Source of the DNA: a virus
Reading direction: 5' to 3' (one strand)
Virus record (IMG/VR): IMGVR_UViG_3300030085_003924
Location: 1-48,676 of that record
Length of the DNA stretch: 48,676 nucleotides
The translations under genes were made by a program, and so were the position numbers. Shown in pieces: positions 34,872 through 42,923 of this stretch. Under the pieces are notes generated by a model. That model made no database searches. It had not been told where the DNA came from and saw only the letters and a program-made list of their open reading frames with translations. Position 1 is the first letter of the stretch. Every line of letters begins with the position of its first letter.

Positions 34872-35916
34872 AAAATGCAACTTTGGTCGTATTTATGGTA
34901 GACTAACTACTAATGGTGAGTATCAAATTTGTTGTGGTAATGTGCCATCATCTGGTGATTATCATACGGATGGTAAATTTGTAGATTATTGGAAATCAGA
35001 TAAGTTAAATAATTTACTCACTCGACTACGAGACAATCTTGATGAGATGAACCGAACTTGGGCAGATGGTAATTGTAATCATTGTCCACATACTGTCGTC
35101 AACGGAAAACTCAATAGTGGTGAAATAGATATTCCAAATTCTCCAATTATTTTCAATATAGATGTTATTAATCTATGTGATCATAGGTGTAATTTTTGTT
35201 GGCATTGGTCATACGATATGATAGATGATAATGCACAATTCGAAGGGTGGAATGATTGGGTAAAGGAAAAGTTAGATTTTCAGATATTCAAGGATATCAT
35301 AGATGGACTTGTAGAACTTGGTGATTGTGAAGAAATACAAATCGGTGGTGGTGGAGAACCTTTACTACACCCAAATATACACGAGATGATTGGATATGTC
35401 AAGGAAAATAATTTATCTTGTAAGTTAATCACTAATTTCTGTCAGATAACAGAAGAACAACTTGATAATTTAATCAAATTAGGACTTGATAGTATTTTGA
35501 TTAATATATCAGCTGGAACACGAGAGACCTATTGTGAGACGAGACGGGTAAAATCAAAAGTATGGGATAAGTTGCTATTTAACATAGAGTATATACTTAA
35601 AAATAGAATAACAAATGTTCCAAAGATAATTTTAAAGAATGTAATTAATAGCGAAAATATTCACGAAGTCAGTCACATGATAGATTTAGGAGTGACACTT
35701 GAAGTTGATACTATTGCTTTAAGATTTTTTCAAGATGTTGATGTATATAATTCTGATAATAAAGTTGTTACGGTGGAACAACATAATCAATTTAACAAAA
35801 CACTTTTTGAAAAAATAAAAGAATATGGATATAAAGAATACCAGGATGATGATGATTCTTTTATTTATAATTATAAATCGATAGAGACCAATACTTTATT
35901 GAGGGGCGATGTATGA
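34855..35916 (+). CDS. Radical SAM protein with N-terminal SPASM-like domain, paralogue of 25369
   Basis: The N-terminal segment ('GEYQICCGNVPSSGDYHTDG', FVDYWKSDKLNNLLTRL, 'CNHCPH') mirrors the gene at 25369. The core has C108, C112, C115 ('LCDHRCNFCWHW'), 'QIGGGGEPLLHPN' and 'LINISAGTRETYCETR'. Of the closely spaced ATGs at 34846, 34855 and 34858, one of the latter two seems most likely because of the GGA at 34847-34849. It has 353 residues. It overlaps the LplA-like and DUF512-type radical SAM genes. The substrate is unknown. Confidence 0.85.
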   Translation: MMGLPKKCNFGRIYGRLTTNGEYQICCGNVPSSGDYHTDGKFVDYWKSDKLNNLLTRLRDNLDEMNRTWADGNCNHCPHTVVNGKLNSGEIDIPNSPIIFNIDVINLCDHRCNFCWHWSYDMIDDNAQFEGWNDWVKEKLDFQIFKDIIDGLVELGDCEEIQIGGGGEPLLHPNIHEMIGYVKENNLSCKLITNFCQITEEQLDNLIKLGLDSILINISAGTRETYCETRRVKSKVWDKLLFNIEYILKNRITNVPKIILKNVINSENIHEVSHMIDLGVTLEVDTIALRFFQDVDVYNSDNKVVTVEQHNQFNKTLFEKIKEYGYKEYQDDDDSFIYNYKSIETNTLLRGDV

Positions 35917-37163
35917 AATCACATTTGGAAAACAATACAAGTTTAATAGATCCAGCACAGATAAGAAATAAGTGGATAGACTTTGAAGGTGTGCCATTGT
36001 CTATGTACCAAGAAAATGCACAGATGACAGAACGGGTGTATTGGGGATATAAAAGGGAGTATTCATTTGGACTTATGAATGTGGGAACACCTTGTAATAC
36101 CAAATGTTTTTATTGTTCGCAATATTGGAATCCACCAGATGTCATAATAGCCTATCCACAATGGTTGACAATGGACGAGATAAAACACTTTCTTACTTTT
36201 GTACCAAATAAAGTTATACACGAAGTTGGATATGGTCATCATATTAGCAATGGTGAGTTTTTCGCCCACCCAAACGCCACAGAGATATTGAAATATTTTA
36301 TTGATGAGAATTTTACCGTAAGAGGATTGGATACAAATGGACATTTTGTAAGTGAAGAACAAGTACAATTGATGAAAATTTTGTTGGAAAATGAAACTGG
36401 TAGGGGGATAGGATGGGATGATGGTCAAAATAAGGTTGATGTAGATGAAAATATAAATGAAGGTATGTGGTGGGGTTTATATCTTCATTTGACAAATTAC
36501 GAAAAAACAAAACATTGTCTTGATTTATTGGATAAATACAATTTTCCATATGCTGTGGTTATAGTCCCATCATTAGTTGATTTACAAAATGGTACATCAG
36601 AGGAATGGATTAGGTTACTGAATGAGAATCATAATCCAACTGAAATAGAAATCTCACATCCAGCCTATACAAAATATGCTCCACCAAATGTTGCAAAACA
36701 TCTTGATTTTACTTGGGATGAGGGATGGGAATATATTAGAAAATGGCAAAAATCATATCCAAGAGTTAAAATAAATTCTGAAAATAGGATAAGTCCTGAT
36801 AGGATTGACAAATCATTAAATGTTCTAATGGATAATTACAAAGATACAAACAATCTGAAAATGTTATTTATGATTTCGGAGTCGGTGGAAAAAATATTTG
36901 AAAGTCATGTCAAAAAAATTATTCCGTTTGAGTATAAAATTCAAATGGTGAAAAATACGACATTCGGTGGCAATATAATTGTTGCTGGTTTGTTATTGGT
37001 TCAAGATTATTTACCTGTAATTGAACAAGTTTTATCTGATGGTTATACACCAGATTTGATTGTATTACCAAAGGATAGTTTTTATTTTGATGATTTAGAT
37101 TTAACAGGAGTATCAGCTTATACTATCCGTGATAAATTTGGTATTGATATATTTTGGTGTTAG
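35913..37163 (+). CDS. Radical SAM protein with DUF512-like C-terminus
   Basis: The core cysteines are C61, C65, C68 ('PCNTKCFYCSQYW'), with 'HHISNGEFFAHP' where GGEP normally lies. The last ~90 residues ('NTTFGGNIIVAGLLLVQDY', 'DLIVLPKDSFYFDDLDLTG') match the DUF512 pattern of a Gly-rich strand followed by a fixed-spacing LP...F..D..D.TG. DUF512 is known in PDZ/radical SAM proteins of unclear function. It has 416 residues and a four-base overlap with the previous radical SAM gene, suggesting joint action. Confidence 0.75.
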   Translation: MKSHLENNTSLIDPAQIRNKWIDFEGVPLSMYQENAQMTERVYWGYKREYSFGLMNVGTPCNTKCFYCSQYWNPPDVIIAYPQWLTMDEIKHFLTFVPNKVIHEVGYGHHISNGEFFAHPNATEILKYFIDENFTVRGLDTNGHFVSEEQVQLMKILLENETGRGIGWDDGQNKVDVDENINEGMWWGLYLHLTNYEKTKHCLDLLDKYNFPYAVVIVPSLVDLQNGTSEEWIRLLNENHNPTEIEISHPAYTKYAPPNVAKHLDFTWDEGWEYIRKWQKSYPRVKINSENRISPDRIDKSLNVLMDNYKDTNNLKMLFMISESVEKIFESHVKKIIPFEYKIQMVKNTTFGGNIIVAGLLLVQDYLPVIEQVLSDGYTPDLIVLPKDSFYFDDLDLTGVSAYTIRDKFGIDIFWC

Positions 37164-37206
37164 CTAAAATAATTGAATTTGAAAAATTAATTAAATACTT
37201 ATAGAT

Positions 37207-37662
37207 ATGAAAAAGGTTATTAAAAACAAAGGTCTATTCGACCACATCACACACATCACACAAAAACAGACCAAAGGGTATTGGGATTCTCTGAATGAAA
37301 CGGAACAGAAGCAATGGTCTAATTATATGATACATAGATTCTTATCTATGAAGATGGAATATACAGAGGTGGTGAATGAGATTCAAAAATACAATTTAAA
37401 ACCAAAAGACTTATATAAATTATACACCAATGTTTTACCGAAGAAAAGAGAGTGGTTAAAATATACAAAAGGAAAGAAAGATATGAAGTATGAAAAATGG
37501 CTAGTAGAGATAGTGGCCAAGCATTACGAATCAAGTCTATCTGAGGCTAGGGAGTACCTACAAGTGTTTTATTCTACCGAACAAAATAAGGCAAATCTAA
37601 AGACACTTTTGCAAAGGTATGGAGTTGAACCAAAGGAAATTAAAAAACTAAATTTACCATAA
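37207..37662 (+). CDS. Clamp-loader partner subunit (T4 gp62-like)
   Basis: The 151-residue helical protein resembles T4 gp62 (187 residues), which pairs with gp44. The correspondence runs along the chain: 'QKQWSNYMIHRFLSM' with the YSKFM... segment, 'DLYKLYTNVLPKKREWLKY' with the NYLMAAVPRGKRYGKW segment, and 'EKWLVEIVAKHYESS' with the VLIIKLLAKRY segment. T4 gp62 has no catalytic site. The gene lies ~13 kb from the gp44-like gene, not adjacent to it as in T4. No clear ribosome site; TATAGATATG precedes the start. Confidence 0.75.
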   Translation: MKKVIKNKGLFDHITHITQKQTKGYWDSLNETEQKQWSNYMIHRFLSMKMEYTEVVNEIQKYNLKPKDLYKLYTNVLPKKREWLKYTKGKKDMKYEKWLVEIVAKHYESSLSEAREYLQVFYSTEQNKANLKTLLQRYGVEPKEIKKLNLP

Positions 37663-37678
37663 GAGAGGGGAGGGACTA

Positions 37679-38647
37679 ATGTATTTGTATCTTGACAATG
37701 TGGGGTGGTCATTGATAGACACAGGATTTGGAAATCGTATGCAGTTTTGGGAATATGCATATGAATTGAATAGACGGAATGGTTTTAATTTTAAGATGGC
37801 AGTCGAAGAACGAATGTGGGCAGAAACAAAATATTTAAATTTTCCATATACTGAAACATTTAATGTATTTTTTGGTGATTATCTTCCATCACAGAATATA
37901 TCATTAGTTGATCCAAGACTACCTTTTAAAACATTAGATGTAAATAAAAGTTATAATGTTCTTGGTGAGTGGCCACCATATTTGGGTGAAGGAGTAGAAT
38001 CTTGTTATGGAAAATGGGTACATTTGATTACATTGAAGGACAAGATAATTGAAAATAAGATTAAAAATTTGGTGAAGGATAGAATTGGGATTCATGTTAG
38101 ACATTGGCCAGTATTAGATGATACCGATGAAAGAGACAATAAAGTAGAAAGATTTGATTACAAGGGGAAGATGGAGTTATTAAGAAAAACAATGGATAAA
38201 TATCCTAATTCTAAATTTTATATGAGTACAGATTGTACATATGATAAGCCTGGTCAAACACCACCATTGCCTGATTTTAGAAAGGAATCCCATTGGATAT
38301 CTGAAATTTATAAGGACTACGATGTGGTTGATTACAGAGATATATTAGATGTGAGTAAAGTAGTCTCGAATACATTTCCCGATATAGATAATAATGGGTG
38401 GAAGATGGTATTGGATGATGAGGGAAAGCCTGTTAAAGAAATTCGTATTTTTTATCAAACAGGTCCTAAAGGTGGTTTTTTTGATAAATATTCACAATCA
38501 ACGGAAGATGTAAAAATATATAGAGATTGTGTTGATTTATTTGGATTGATTTATAGTAAAAAATTTATAAAGTCAGAAGAAACAGGTCCAGGATCTTCTT
38601 GGAGTGATTTTGTTTCATTTTACAGACAAACAATATGGCAAGAGTAA
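37679..38647 (+). CDS. Fucosyltransferase-like protein (GT11/GT23 fold)
   Basis: 'DTGFGNRMQFWEYAYELN' at the N-terminus and 'DRIGIHVRHWP' (R135-W143) match the GDP-fucose transferase superfamily, where G-x-G-N-x-x-x-Y and HxRxxD-type motifs bind the donor. 'DLFGLIYSKKFIKSEETGPG' followed by SSWSDFVSFYR matches the last nucleotide-binding motif (S.FS). It has 322 residues. The acceptor is unknown. AGAGAGGGGAGG precedes the ATG. Confidence 0.7.
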   Translation: MYLYLDNVGWSLIDTGFGNRMQFWEYAYELNRRNGFNFKMAVEERMWAETKYLNFPYTETFNVFFGDYLPSQNISLVDPRLPFKTLDVNKSYNVLGEWPPYLGEGVESCYGKWVHLITLKDKIIENKIKNLVKDRIGIHVRHWPVLDDTDERDNKVERFDYKGKMELLRKTMDKYPNSKFYMSTDCTYDKPGQTPPLPDFRKESHWISEIYKDYDVVDYRDILDVSKVVSNTFPDIDNNGWKMVLDDEGKPVKEIRIFYQTGPKGGFFDKYSQSTEDVKIYRDCVDLFGLIYSKKFIKSEETGPGSSWSDFVSFYRQTIWQE

Positions 38648-39729
38648 ATTATGAAACTCTCGGTAAGATCATCGATGTGGATGAGAAAGACTTAGAGTTT
38701 GAAAGGGTTACAAATTCAATAGATGTGGTAGATATTGAGTATGGTGTAGAAGTCATATTTGATTACTATCGTAGGCATGGATTCCCTCACTACACAATTC
38801 GTGAAGATGAAAAACACGACCATTTGAAAAAACTGAGAAAGTTTGATGTCGATACGATATTCAAAGATAATCAGATAGTTCAAACTATGCATGGATTAAG
38901 ATTATGTTGGACTTACTTTCCACACTTTTGGGAAGTGGTGTGTGGTAGTGCTAAAAAATCACCTATGGATATATTTCACGATGATGATATGTTCAAATCT
39001 ACGATTCGTAAGTGTTGGAAATGGGAACAGAAACATTACAAGGGTGAGGATCCAGATGGAGAGAGAAATGTATTTCACGAAAATAGATTAAGACAATCCA
39101 TTAAAATATATAGTGGTACACAATCCGTGAGTAATTTCAGACCGACAGCAGCAAAACTAATCTACGAGAAGTTCGGTGGGGATGGAGTCATTAGAGATAT
39201 GAGTTGTGGTTGGGGTGGTAGATTACTTGGATTTTTATCTGCATCAAACACTAAGCATTACATAGGAACTGAACCATCTACAAAGACTTATGAAGGTTTA
39301 TTGCAAATGAGCAAAGAATTTGACTATATTAATAAGAAAGTTGATATATATAAACAAGGGAGTGAAGATTTCGTTCCTAAAAAACAATCAATCGATTTAT
39401 GTTTTACTTCACCACCTTATTTCGATACAGAGAAATACTCAGATGAGGAAACTCAAAGTTATATTAAATTCCCATCCAATGATGAATGGGTAAATGGATT
39501 TTTAAAAAAGACCATAGAGAATTGTCACTATGGTTTAAAGAAAAATGGTTATATGTTAATGAATATTGCAAACACACCAAAATATAAATTTATAGAAGAA
39601 GAAACCGTAAGGATTTCCAAAGAGTTGGGTTTTATCCAAGAGGATACCTTACAATTAACATTATCGAGTGTGATGGGGGCAGGTTATAAATACGAACCTG
39701 TTTTTGTCTTTAAGAAAAAGGAAATATGA
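38635..39729 (+). CDS. DNA methyltransferase (TSPPYF type), copy 2
   Basis: This is an amino-methyltransferase paralogous to the gene at 9933. Motif I 'RDMSCGWGGRLLGFL' is at ~187-200 and catalytic TSPPYF at 258-263, followed by 'YSDEETQSYIKF' and 'GLKKNGYMLMNIAN'. The N-terminal ~150 residues differ from copy 1, so the recognised sequence may differ. It has 364 residues. The adjacent ClpP-like and DUF1599/Nmad1-like genes make a DNA-modification role plausible. Confidence 0.85.
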   Translation: MARVNYETLGKIIDVDEKDLEFERVTNSIDVVDIEYGVEVIFDYYRRHGFPHYTIREDEKHDHLKKLRKFDVDTIFKDNQIVQTMHGLRLCWTYFPHFWEVVCGSAKKSPMDIFHDDDMFKSTIRKCWKWEQKHYKGEDPDGERNVFHENRLRQSIKIYSGTQSVSNFRPTAAKLIYEKFGGDGVIRDMSCGWGGRLLGFLSASNTKHYIGTEPSTKTYEGLLQMSKEFDYINKKVDIYKQGSEDFVPKKQSIDLCFTSPPYFDTEKYSDEETQSYIKFPSNDEWVNGFLKKTIENCHYGLKKNGYMLMNIANTPKYKFIEEETVRISKELGFIQEDTLQLTLSSVMGAGYKYEPVFVFKKKEI

Positions 39730-40325
39730 TGACGGATTCAGCAATCTTAAAAGTTAATTATGGAGACATGCCAGGTATGAATAAAAAAACACAATTATTA
39801 TTTAAAAATTTAGAATGGGGTATCAATATAAAATCTAATACTATGTATTTGACCTATGAAATAGAACAAGATACATTATACGCGGTAATGACGAGATTTG
39901 ATAATTTTATTCAACATAATGAAGGTCGAGATATAAATTTAATAATCTCATCATATGGTGGTGATGTTTATTCTATGTTAGGAATAATTGATTACTTCAA
40001 AACTTTACCTGTAAAAGTTAATACACATTGTTATGGTGCTTGTATGTCAGCAGCCGCTGTTATATTATCATGTGGAACTGGTGAGAGAATTATGACACAA
40101 AATTCTACGGTGATGGTTCACGAAGGTTCGGCATTTGAAGCAGGTAAAACGACAGATGTATTAAAAGGAGCCGACCACTTGAAAAAATTACAAAGTAATA
40201 TAAATAGAATACTTGGAGAGGTTACAGGTAAAGACCAAAAATTTTGGGAAGAAGTTTCTAAATCAGATACCTATTTGACGGCAGAAGAATGTTTAGAATA
40301 CGGAATAGTTGATAAAATCACTTGA
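39726..40325 (+). CDS. ClpP-like serine protease, copy 2
   Basis: 'INLIISSYGGDVYSMLGIID' is the oxyanion-region strand; S108 (GACMSAAAVIL), H132 (VMVHEGS) and D181 (KSDTYLT) form the triad, ending with 'CLEYGIVDKI'. It has 199 residues and differs clearly from copy 1 in the regions flanking the triad. Two active copies suggest a hetero-oligomer or separate jobs. Start options are the ATG at 39726 or 39729. Confidence 0.88.
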   Translation: MMTDSAILKVNYGDMPGMNKKTQLLFKNLEWGINIKSNTMYLTYEIEQDTLYAVMTRFDNFIQHNEGRDINLIISSYGGDVYSMLGIIDYFKTLPVKVNTHCYGACMSAAAVILSCGTGERIMTQNSTVMVHEGSAFEAGKTTDVLKGADHLKKLQSNINRILGEVTGKDQKFWEEVSKSDTYLTAEECLEYGIVDKIT

Positions 40326-40360
40326 CTTTTACATTAATTATTCGTAAATTCCAGTATAGA
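40321..40360 (+). promoter_or_regulatory. Promoter-like element before the DUF1599-like gene
   Basis: CTTGA (40321), TTCGTAA (40341) and AGTATAGA (40353) repeat the order and exact spacing seen at 4085, 4105 and 4117. TATAGATAAGGAG runs the TATA-like box straight into the ribosome site. Unlike at 4085 there is no matching inverted arm. The promoter call is inference. Confidence 0.45.
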
Positions 40361-40372
40361 TAAGGAGATAAT

Positions 40373-40777
40373 ATGCCAGAGGCAATCAAAGAGTCAAAAA
40401 CTAAAAAAGAAGTAAATTCTTATTTAACAGATGACCACGGCGACATCGTAACATTAATGGAACAAGAGTGGCCAGAGATGACCAAAGAATTTAAAAGATT
40501 ACAAAGAGAACAATACGAATTGTTCTTACACAAACAACACGATTACGGTCCAGGTAATATAAGTGTTGGAACACAATTACAAACACCTGATGAGATACAT
40601 TTATCACTTACGGGTTTGTGGTTCAGAATGAACGATAAGATACAGAGGTTAAAAACTTTACTTATGGGTAACAGAGGAAACGCCGTAGAAGGTGAACCTA
40701 TGGAAGATGCTTATCTTGATGTTTCAAACTATGGTATTATGGCAACAATCGTTAAAAACGGAAAGTGGGGTAAATAA
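40373..40777 (+). CDS. DUF1599/Nmad1-like nucleotide-modification-associated protein
   Basis: 'FLHKQHDYGPGNISVGTQL' and 'LWFRMNDKIQRLKTLLMG' carry the family's conserved DYG.GN and R..DK..RL motifs. DUF1599 has been linked by gene neighbourhood to phage base modification and is also called nucleotide modification associated domain 1. It has 134 residues. A strong ribosome site (AAGGAG) precedes the ATG. The two DNA methyltransferases support a nucleotide-modification setting. Confidence 0.75.
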   Translation: MPEAIKESKTKKEVNSYLTDDHGDIVTLMEQEWPEMTKEFKRLQREQYELFLHKQHDYGPGNISVGTQLQTPDEIHLSLTGLWFRMNDKIQRLKTLLMGNRGNAVEGEPMEDAYLDVSNYGIMATIVKNGKWGK

Positions 40778-40896
40778 TGTATAGATATGATTGTGAAGTA
40801 GGATTCTATGAATCAGAATCATATATAGGATTGATGTGGGAAATATTAAAACATCGAACCTGGCATTTGTTTACACACGGAAAGTGGATGGATTAG
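40777..40896 (+). CDS. Small hypothetical protein (39 residues)
   Basis: A 39-codon frame starts in a TAATG overlap with the previous stop and ends nine bases before the thioredoxin gene. It encodes 'MYRYDCEVGFYESESYIG' and then a Trp/His-rich tail ('HRTWHLFTHGKWMD'). It fills the gap exactly between two genes, which supports real coding. The function is unknown. Confidence 0.5.
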   Translation: MYRYDCEVGFYESESYIGLMWEILKHRTWHLFTHGKWMD

Positions 40897-40905
40897 GAGA
40901 TTAAA

Positions 40906-41154
40906 ATGAGAACAGCAAAATATTTTACGGCCACTTGGTGTGGTCCTTGTAAAGCATTTAAACCAGTAATGAACGAAGTATTGAATGAAGGACATTCAGT
41001 TCAGATTCTTGATGTAGACGAGAATAAGGGATTAGCTCAACAATACAATGTTAGGTCAGTTCCGACTACGGTAATTGAAGAAAATGGAGTAGAAGTAGAT
41101 AGGTTTGTAGGTGCACTACCAAAACAATCTGTTATTCAAAAATTAAATGGCTAA
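40906..41154 (+). CDS. Thioredoxin-like protein
   Basis: It has 'YFTATWCGPCKAF' with the redox pair C12/C15 and the cis-Pro loop 'VRSVPTTVI'. At 82 residues it is a short thioredoxin, without the N-terminal helix and strand of bacterial TrxA. It could reduce ribonucleotide reductase or act as a disulfide donor in infection. AGGAG precedes the ATG. Confidence 0.9.
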   Translation: MRTAKYFTATWCGPCKAFKPVMNEVLNEGHSVQILDVDENKGLAQQYNVRSVPTTVIEENGVEVDRFVGALPKQSVIQKLNG

Positions 41155-41998
41155 GAAAAAATCAATATCATATAGTCAGTTTGCACTATGGGAACAATGT
41201 CCATATTCTTGGAAATTGACCTATGTGGATAAGGCAATACCATTCACAGATAATATCTATACAATGTTTGGTACGGCCATGCACGAGGTATTACAAGAAT
41301 ACCTAAAGGTCATGTATTCTGAGAGTATCGTTGAGGCAGACAAATTACTTCTTGAGGAAGAACTCGAAGATAGAATGAAAAAAATCTTTATGGAAATCAA
41401 ACTCAAGAATGGTGGAGAAGAATTCTGTACTAAAAGTGAGATGTTAGAATTTTATAATGATGGACTAAAGATAATCGATTATTTTAAGAAGAAACGAAAT
41501 CAATATTTTAGTAAAAGAGGATATGAATTAGCAGGTATAGAAACACCACTCAGTTATGATTTACCAAACAACTTAAAGTTTCGTGGGTTTATTGATTTGA
41601 TTATCAAGGATACGGTTAGGAATAGAATTAAGATTATTGATATAAAAACATCAACTTGGGGTTGGAATAAATACCAAAAGGCCGACAAGAATAAAACAGA
41701 CCAACTACTTTTATATAAACAATTTTACTCTAAACAATTTGATATTCCTATGGATAGAATTGATATTGAGTATTTCATAGTAAAAAGAAAGTTATACGAA
41801 AATACAGATTTTCCACAAAAGAGAATTCAAACTTTCATACCAGCAAATGGAACACCATCCATCAATAAAGTCAACAGAAGGTTACAGGCGTTTATGGATG
41901 AGTGTTATGATAAGGATGGGAATATCATCCCACATGATTACGAAAAGTGTTCACCTCAAAAGAAATGTAAATCGTTTACTAAATGTAAAGATTTATAA
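41147..41998 (+). CDS. PD-(D/E)XK nuclease, RecB/Cas4-like
   Basis: 'SYSQFALWEQCPYSWKL' opens the RecB-type nuclease fold, the motifs GFID (D150) and 'KIIDIKTST' (D165, K167) form the metal site, and 'QLLLYKQFY' holds the QxxxY motif. One Cys near the N-terminus (QCPYSW) and three at the C-terminus ('KCSPQKKCKSFTKC') could bind an iron-sulfur cluster as in Cas4/AddB. It has 283 residues. It is likely involved in DNA recombination or processing. Confidence 0.88.
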   Translation: MAKKKSISYSQFALWEQCPYSWKLTYVDKAIPFTDNIYTMFGTAMHEVLQEYLKVMYSESIVEADKLLLEEELEDRMKKIFMEIKLKNGGEEFCTKSEMLEFYNDGLKIIDYFKKKRNQYFSKRGYELAGIETPLSYDLPNNLKFRGFIDLIIKDTVRNRIKIIDIKTSTWGWNKYQKADKNKTDQLLLYKQFYSKQFDIPMDRIDIEYFIVKRKLYENTDFPQKRIQTFIPANGTPSINKVNRRLQAFMDECYDKDGNIIPHDYEKCSPQKKCKSFTKCKDL

Positions 41999-42025
41999 TA
42001 CTTATTATTAAGATGGAGAATTAAT

Positions 42026-42481
42026 ATGGCAAAGGCGACAGGAAGAATATATGCACTAAGACTCAAATTATCTGATTTCATCAATACAGAATATGAGTCA
42101 TTGGTAATTAATAAAATAAAAGAGGCAACAAAGTCTCATACTTTTAAGCTTCAGTTATGGTACGATGAGGGGGAAGTATCATCTAAGGAGTTAAAATCCT
42201 TTATGGAAAAGTATGAAAGTTTGCTTCACTATAAGACAACAATAAGACCGAACAGAGATATTGACCGCTCTCAATTTACTTGGTATGATATTATTCACAA
42301 AGATGATATAGAAGAAGGATATCCATATAGATTTAGGTTTGTTGGAGACGAAGATAGATTGACCTGTATTTTTAAAGGATTAAAGAATTTTGAAGATTGT
42401 TTAGAATTTATAACATCCGAAAAACCATCAAAACAAGAAAAACCAAAAAGAAAACAAAAGAGAAACGACTACGAGGATTAG
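42026..42481 (+). CDS. Hypothetical protein
   Basis: I do not recognise it. The 151-residue chain starts 'MAKATGRIYALRLKLSDFIN' and has a central region with 'YRFRFVGDEDRLTCIFKGL'. It ends in a basic tail ('KPSKQEKPKRKQKRNDYED') that could touch nucleic acid. GGAGA precedes the ATG. It lies between the nuclease and the SLOG-like protein. Confidence 0.6.
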   Translation: MAKATGRIYALRLKLSDFINTEYESLVINKIKEATKSHTFKLQLWYDEGEVSSKELKSFMEKYESLLHYKTTIRPNRDIDRSQFTWYDIIHKDDIEEGYPYRFRFVGDEDRLTCIFKGLKNFEDCLEFITSEKPSKQEKPKRKQKRNDYED

Positions 42482-42482
42482 A

Positions 42483-42887
42483 ATGAAACGAATTGGTATA
42501 GTAGGAGCGAGAACCTATACTAATAAAAGAAAGATAAAAGAATTTGTATTTAAATTAAAACAACAATTTAATGATAAGGTTGAGATAGTAAGTGGTGGAC
42601 AACCAAAGGGTGCCGATGGTTACGCCAAAAAATTTGCATTAGAGTTCGATATGAAATATGTAGAATTTCCACCAAGACATTATCAGTATAATCAACATTG
42701 TATTTTAGAACAAAATCACTATGGAAAACCATACCACATTACCAATTTTTTTGATAGAAATAAACAGATAGCAGAATATAGTGATTATATAGTTGCATTT
42801 ATTCCAAACAATTATAATTCAAGAGGGACATTAGACACCATTGAACATGCACAAAAGTTGAAAAAAAAGGTAGTGATTTTAGATTGA
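42483..42887 (+). CDS. SLOG-family protein (YspA/DUF2493-like)
   Basis: It has a Rossmann-like nucleotide-binding fold. 'RIGIVGARTYTNKRKI' is the first strand with G.R, 'IVSGGQPKGADGYAKKFALE' the nucleotide loop, and 'SRGTLDTIEHAQKLKKKVVI' the last, with GT and A. It has 134 residues. SLOG members sense or process nucleotides, for example NAD or cyclic-nucleotide products; some serve immunity. Whether this one hydrolyses or binds a signal cannot be told. Confidence 0.75.
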   Translation: MKRIGIVGARTYTNKRKIKEFVFKLKQQFNDKVEIVSGGQPKGADGYAKKFALEFDMKYVEFPPRHYQYNQHCILEQNHYGKPYHITNFFDRNKQIAEYSDYIVAFIPNNYNSRGTLDTIEHAQKLKKKVVILD

Positions 42888-42917
42888 TATGATATTTATA
42901 TATACATATATACGGAG
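42884..42917 (+). promoter_or_regulatory. Promoter-like element before the RHH-like gene
   Basis: TTGATA (42884), a 17-base spacer and TATATA (42907-42912) match a sigma-70-like promoter with the same first hexamer and spacing as at 6661. CGGAG (42913) lies directly after the -10 and ATG follows at 42924, so the same caution applies. Confidence 0.4.
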
Positions 42918-42923
42918 ATTAAA

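Noticed and set aside
37164-37206. Possible promoter in the gap before the gp62-like gene
   Set aside because: TTGAAA and TATAGA are present but the spacing is 15 bases and the TATA box runs into the start codon. Evidence is too weak to list it as a feature.
42483-42887. DprA recombination mediator
   Set aside because: The Rossmann loop fits SLOG proteins generally, but the length of 134 residues and end motif match YspA/DUF2493 better than DprA.
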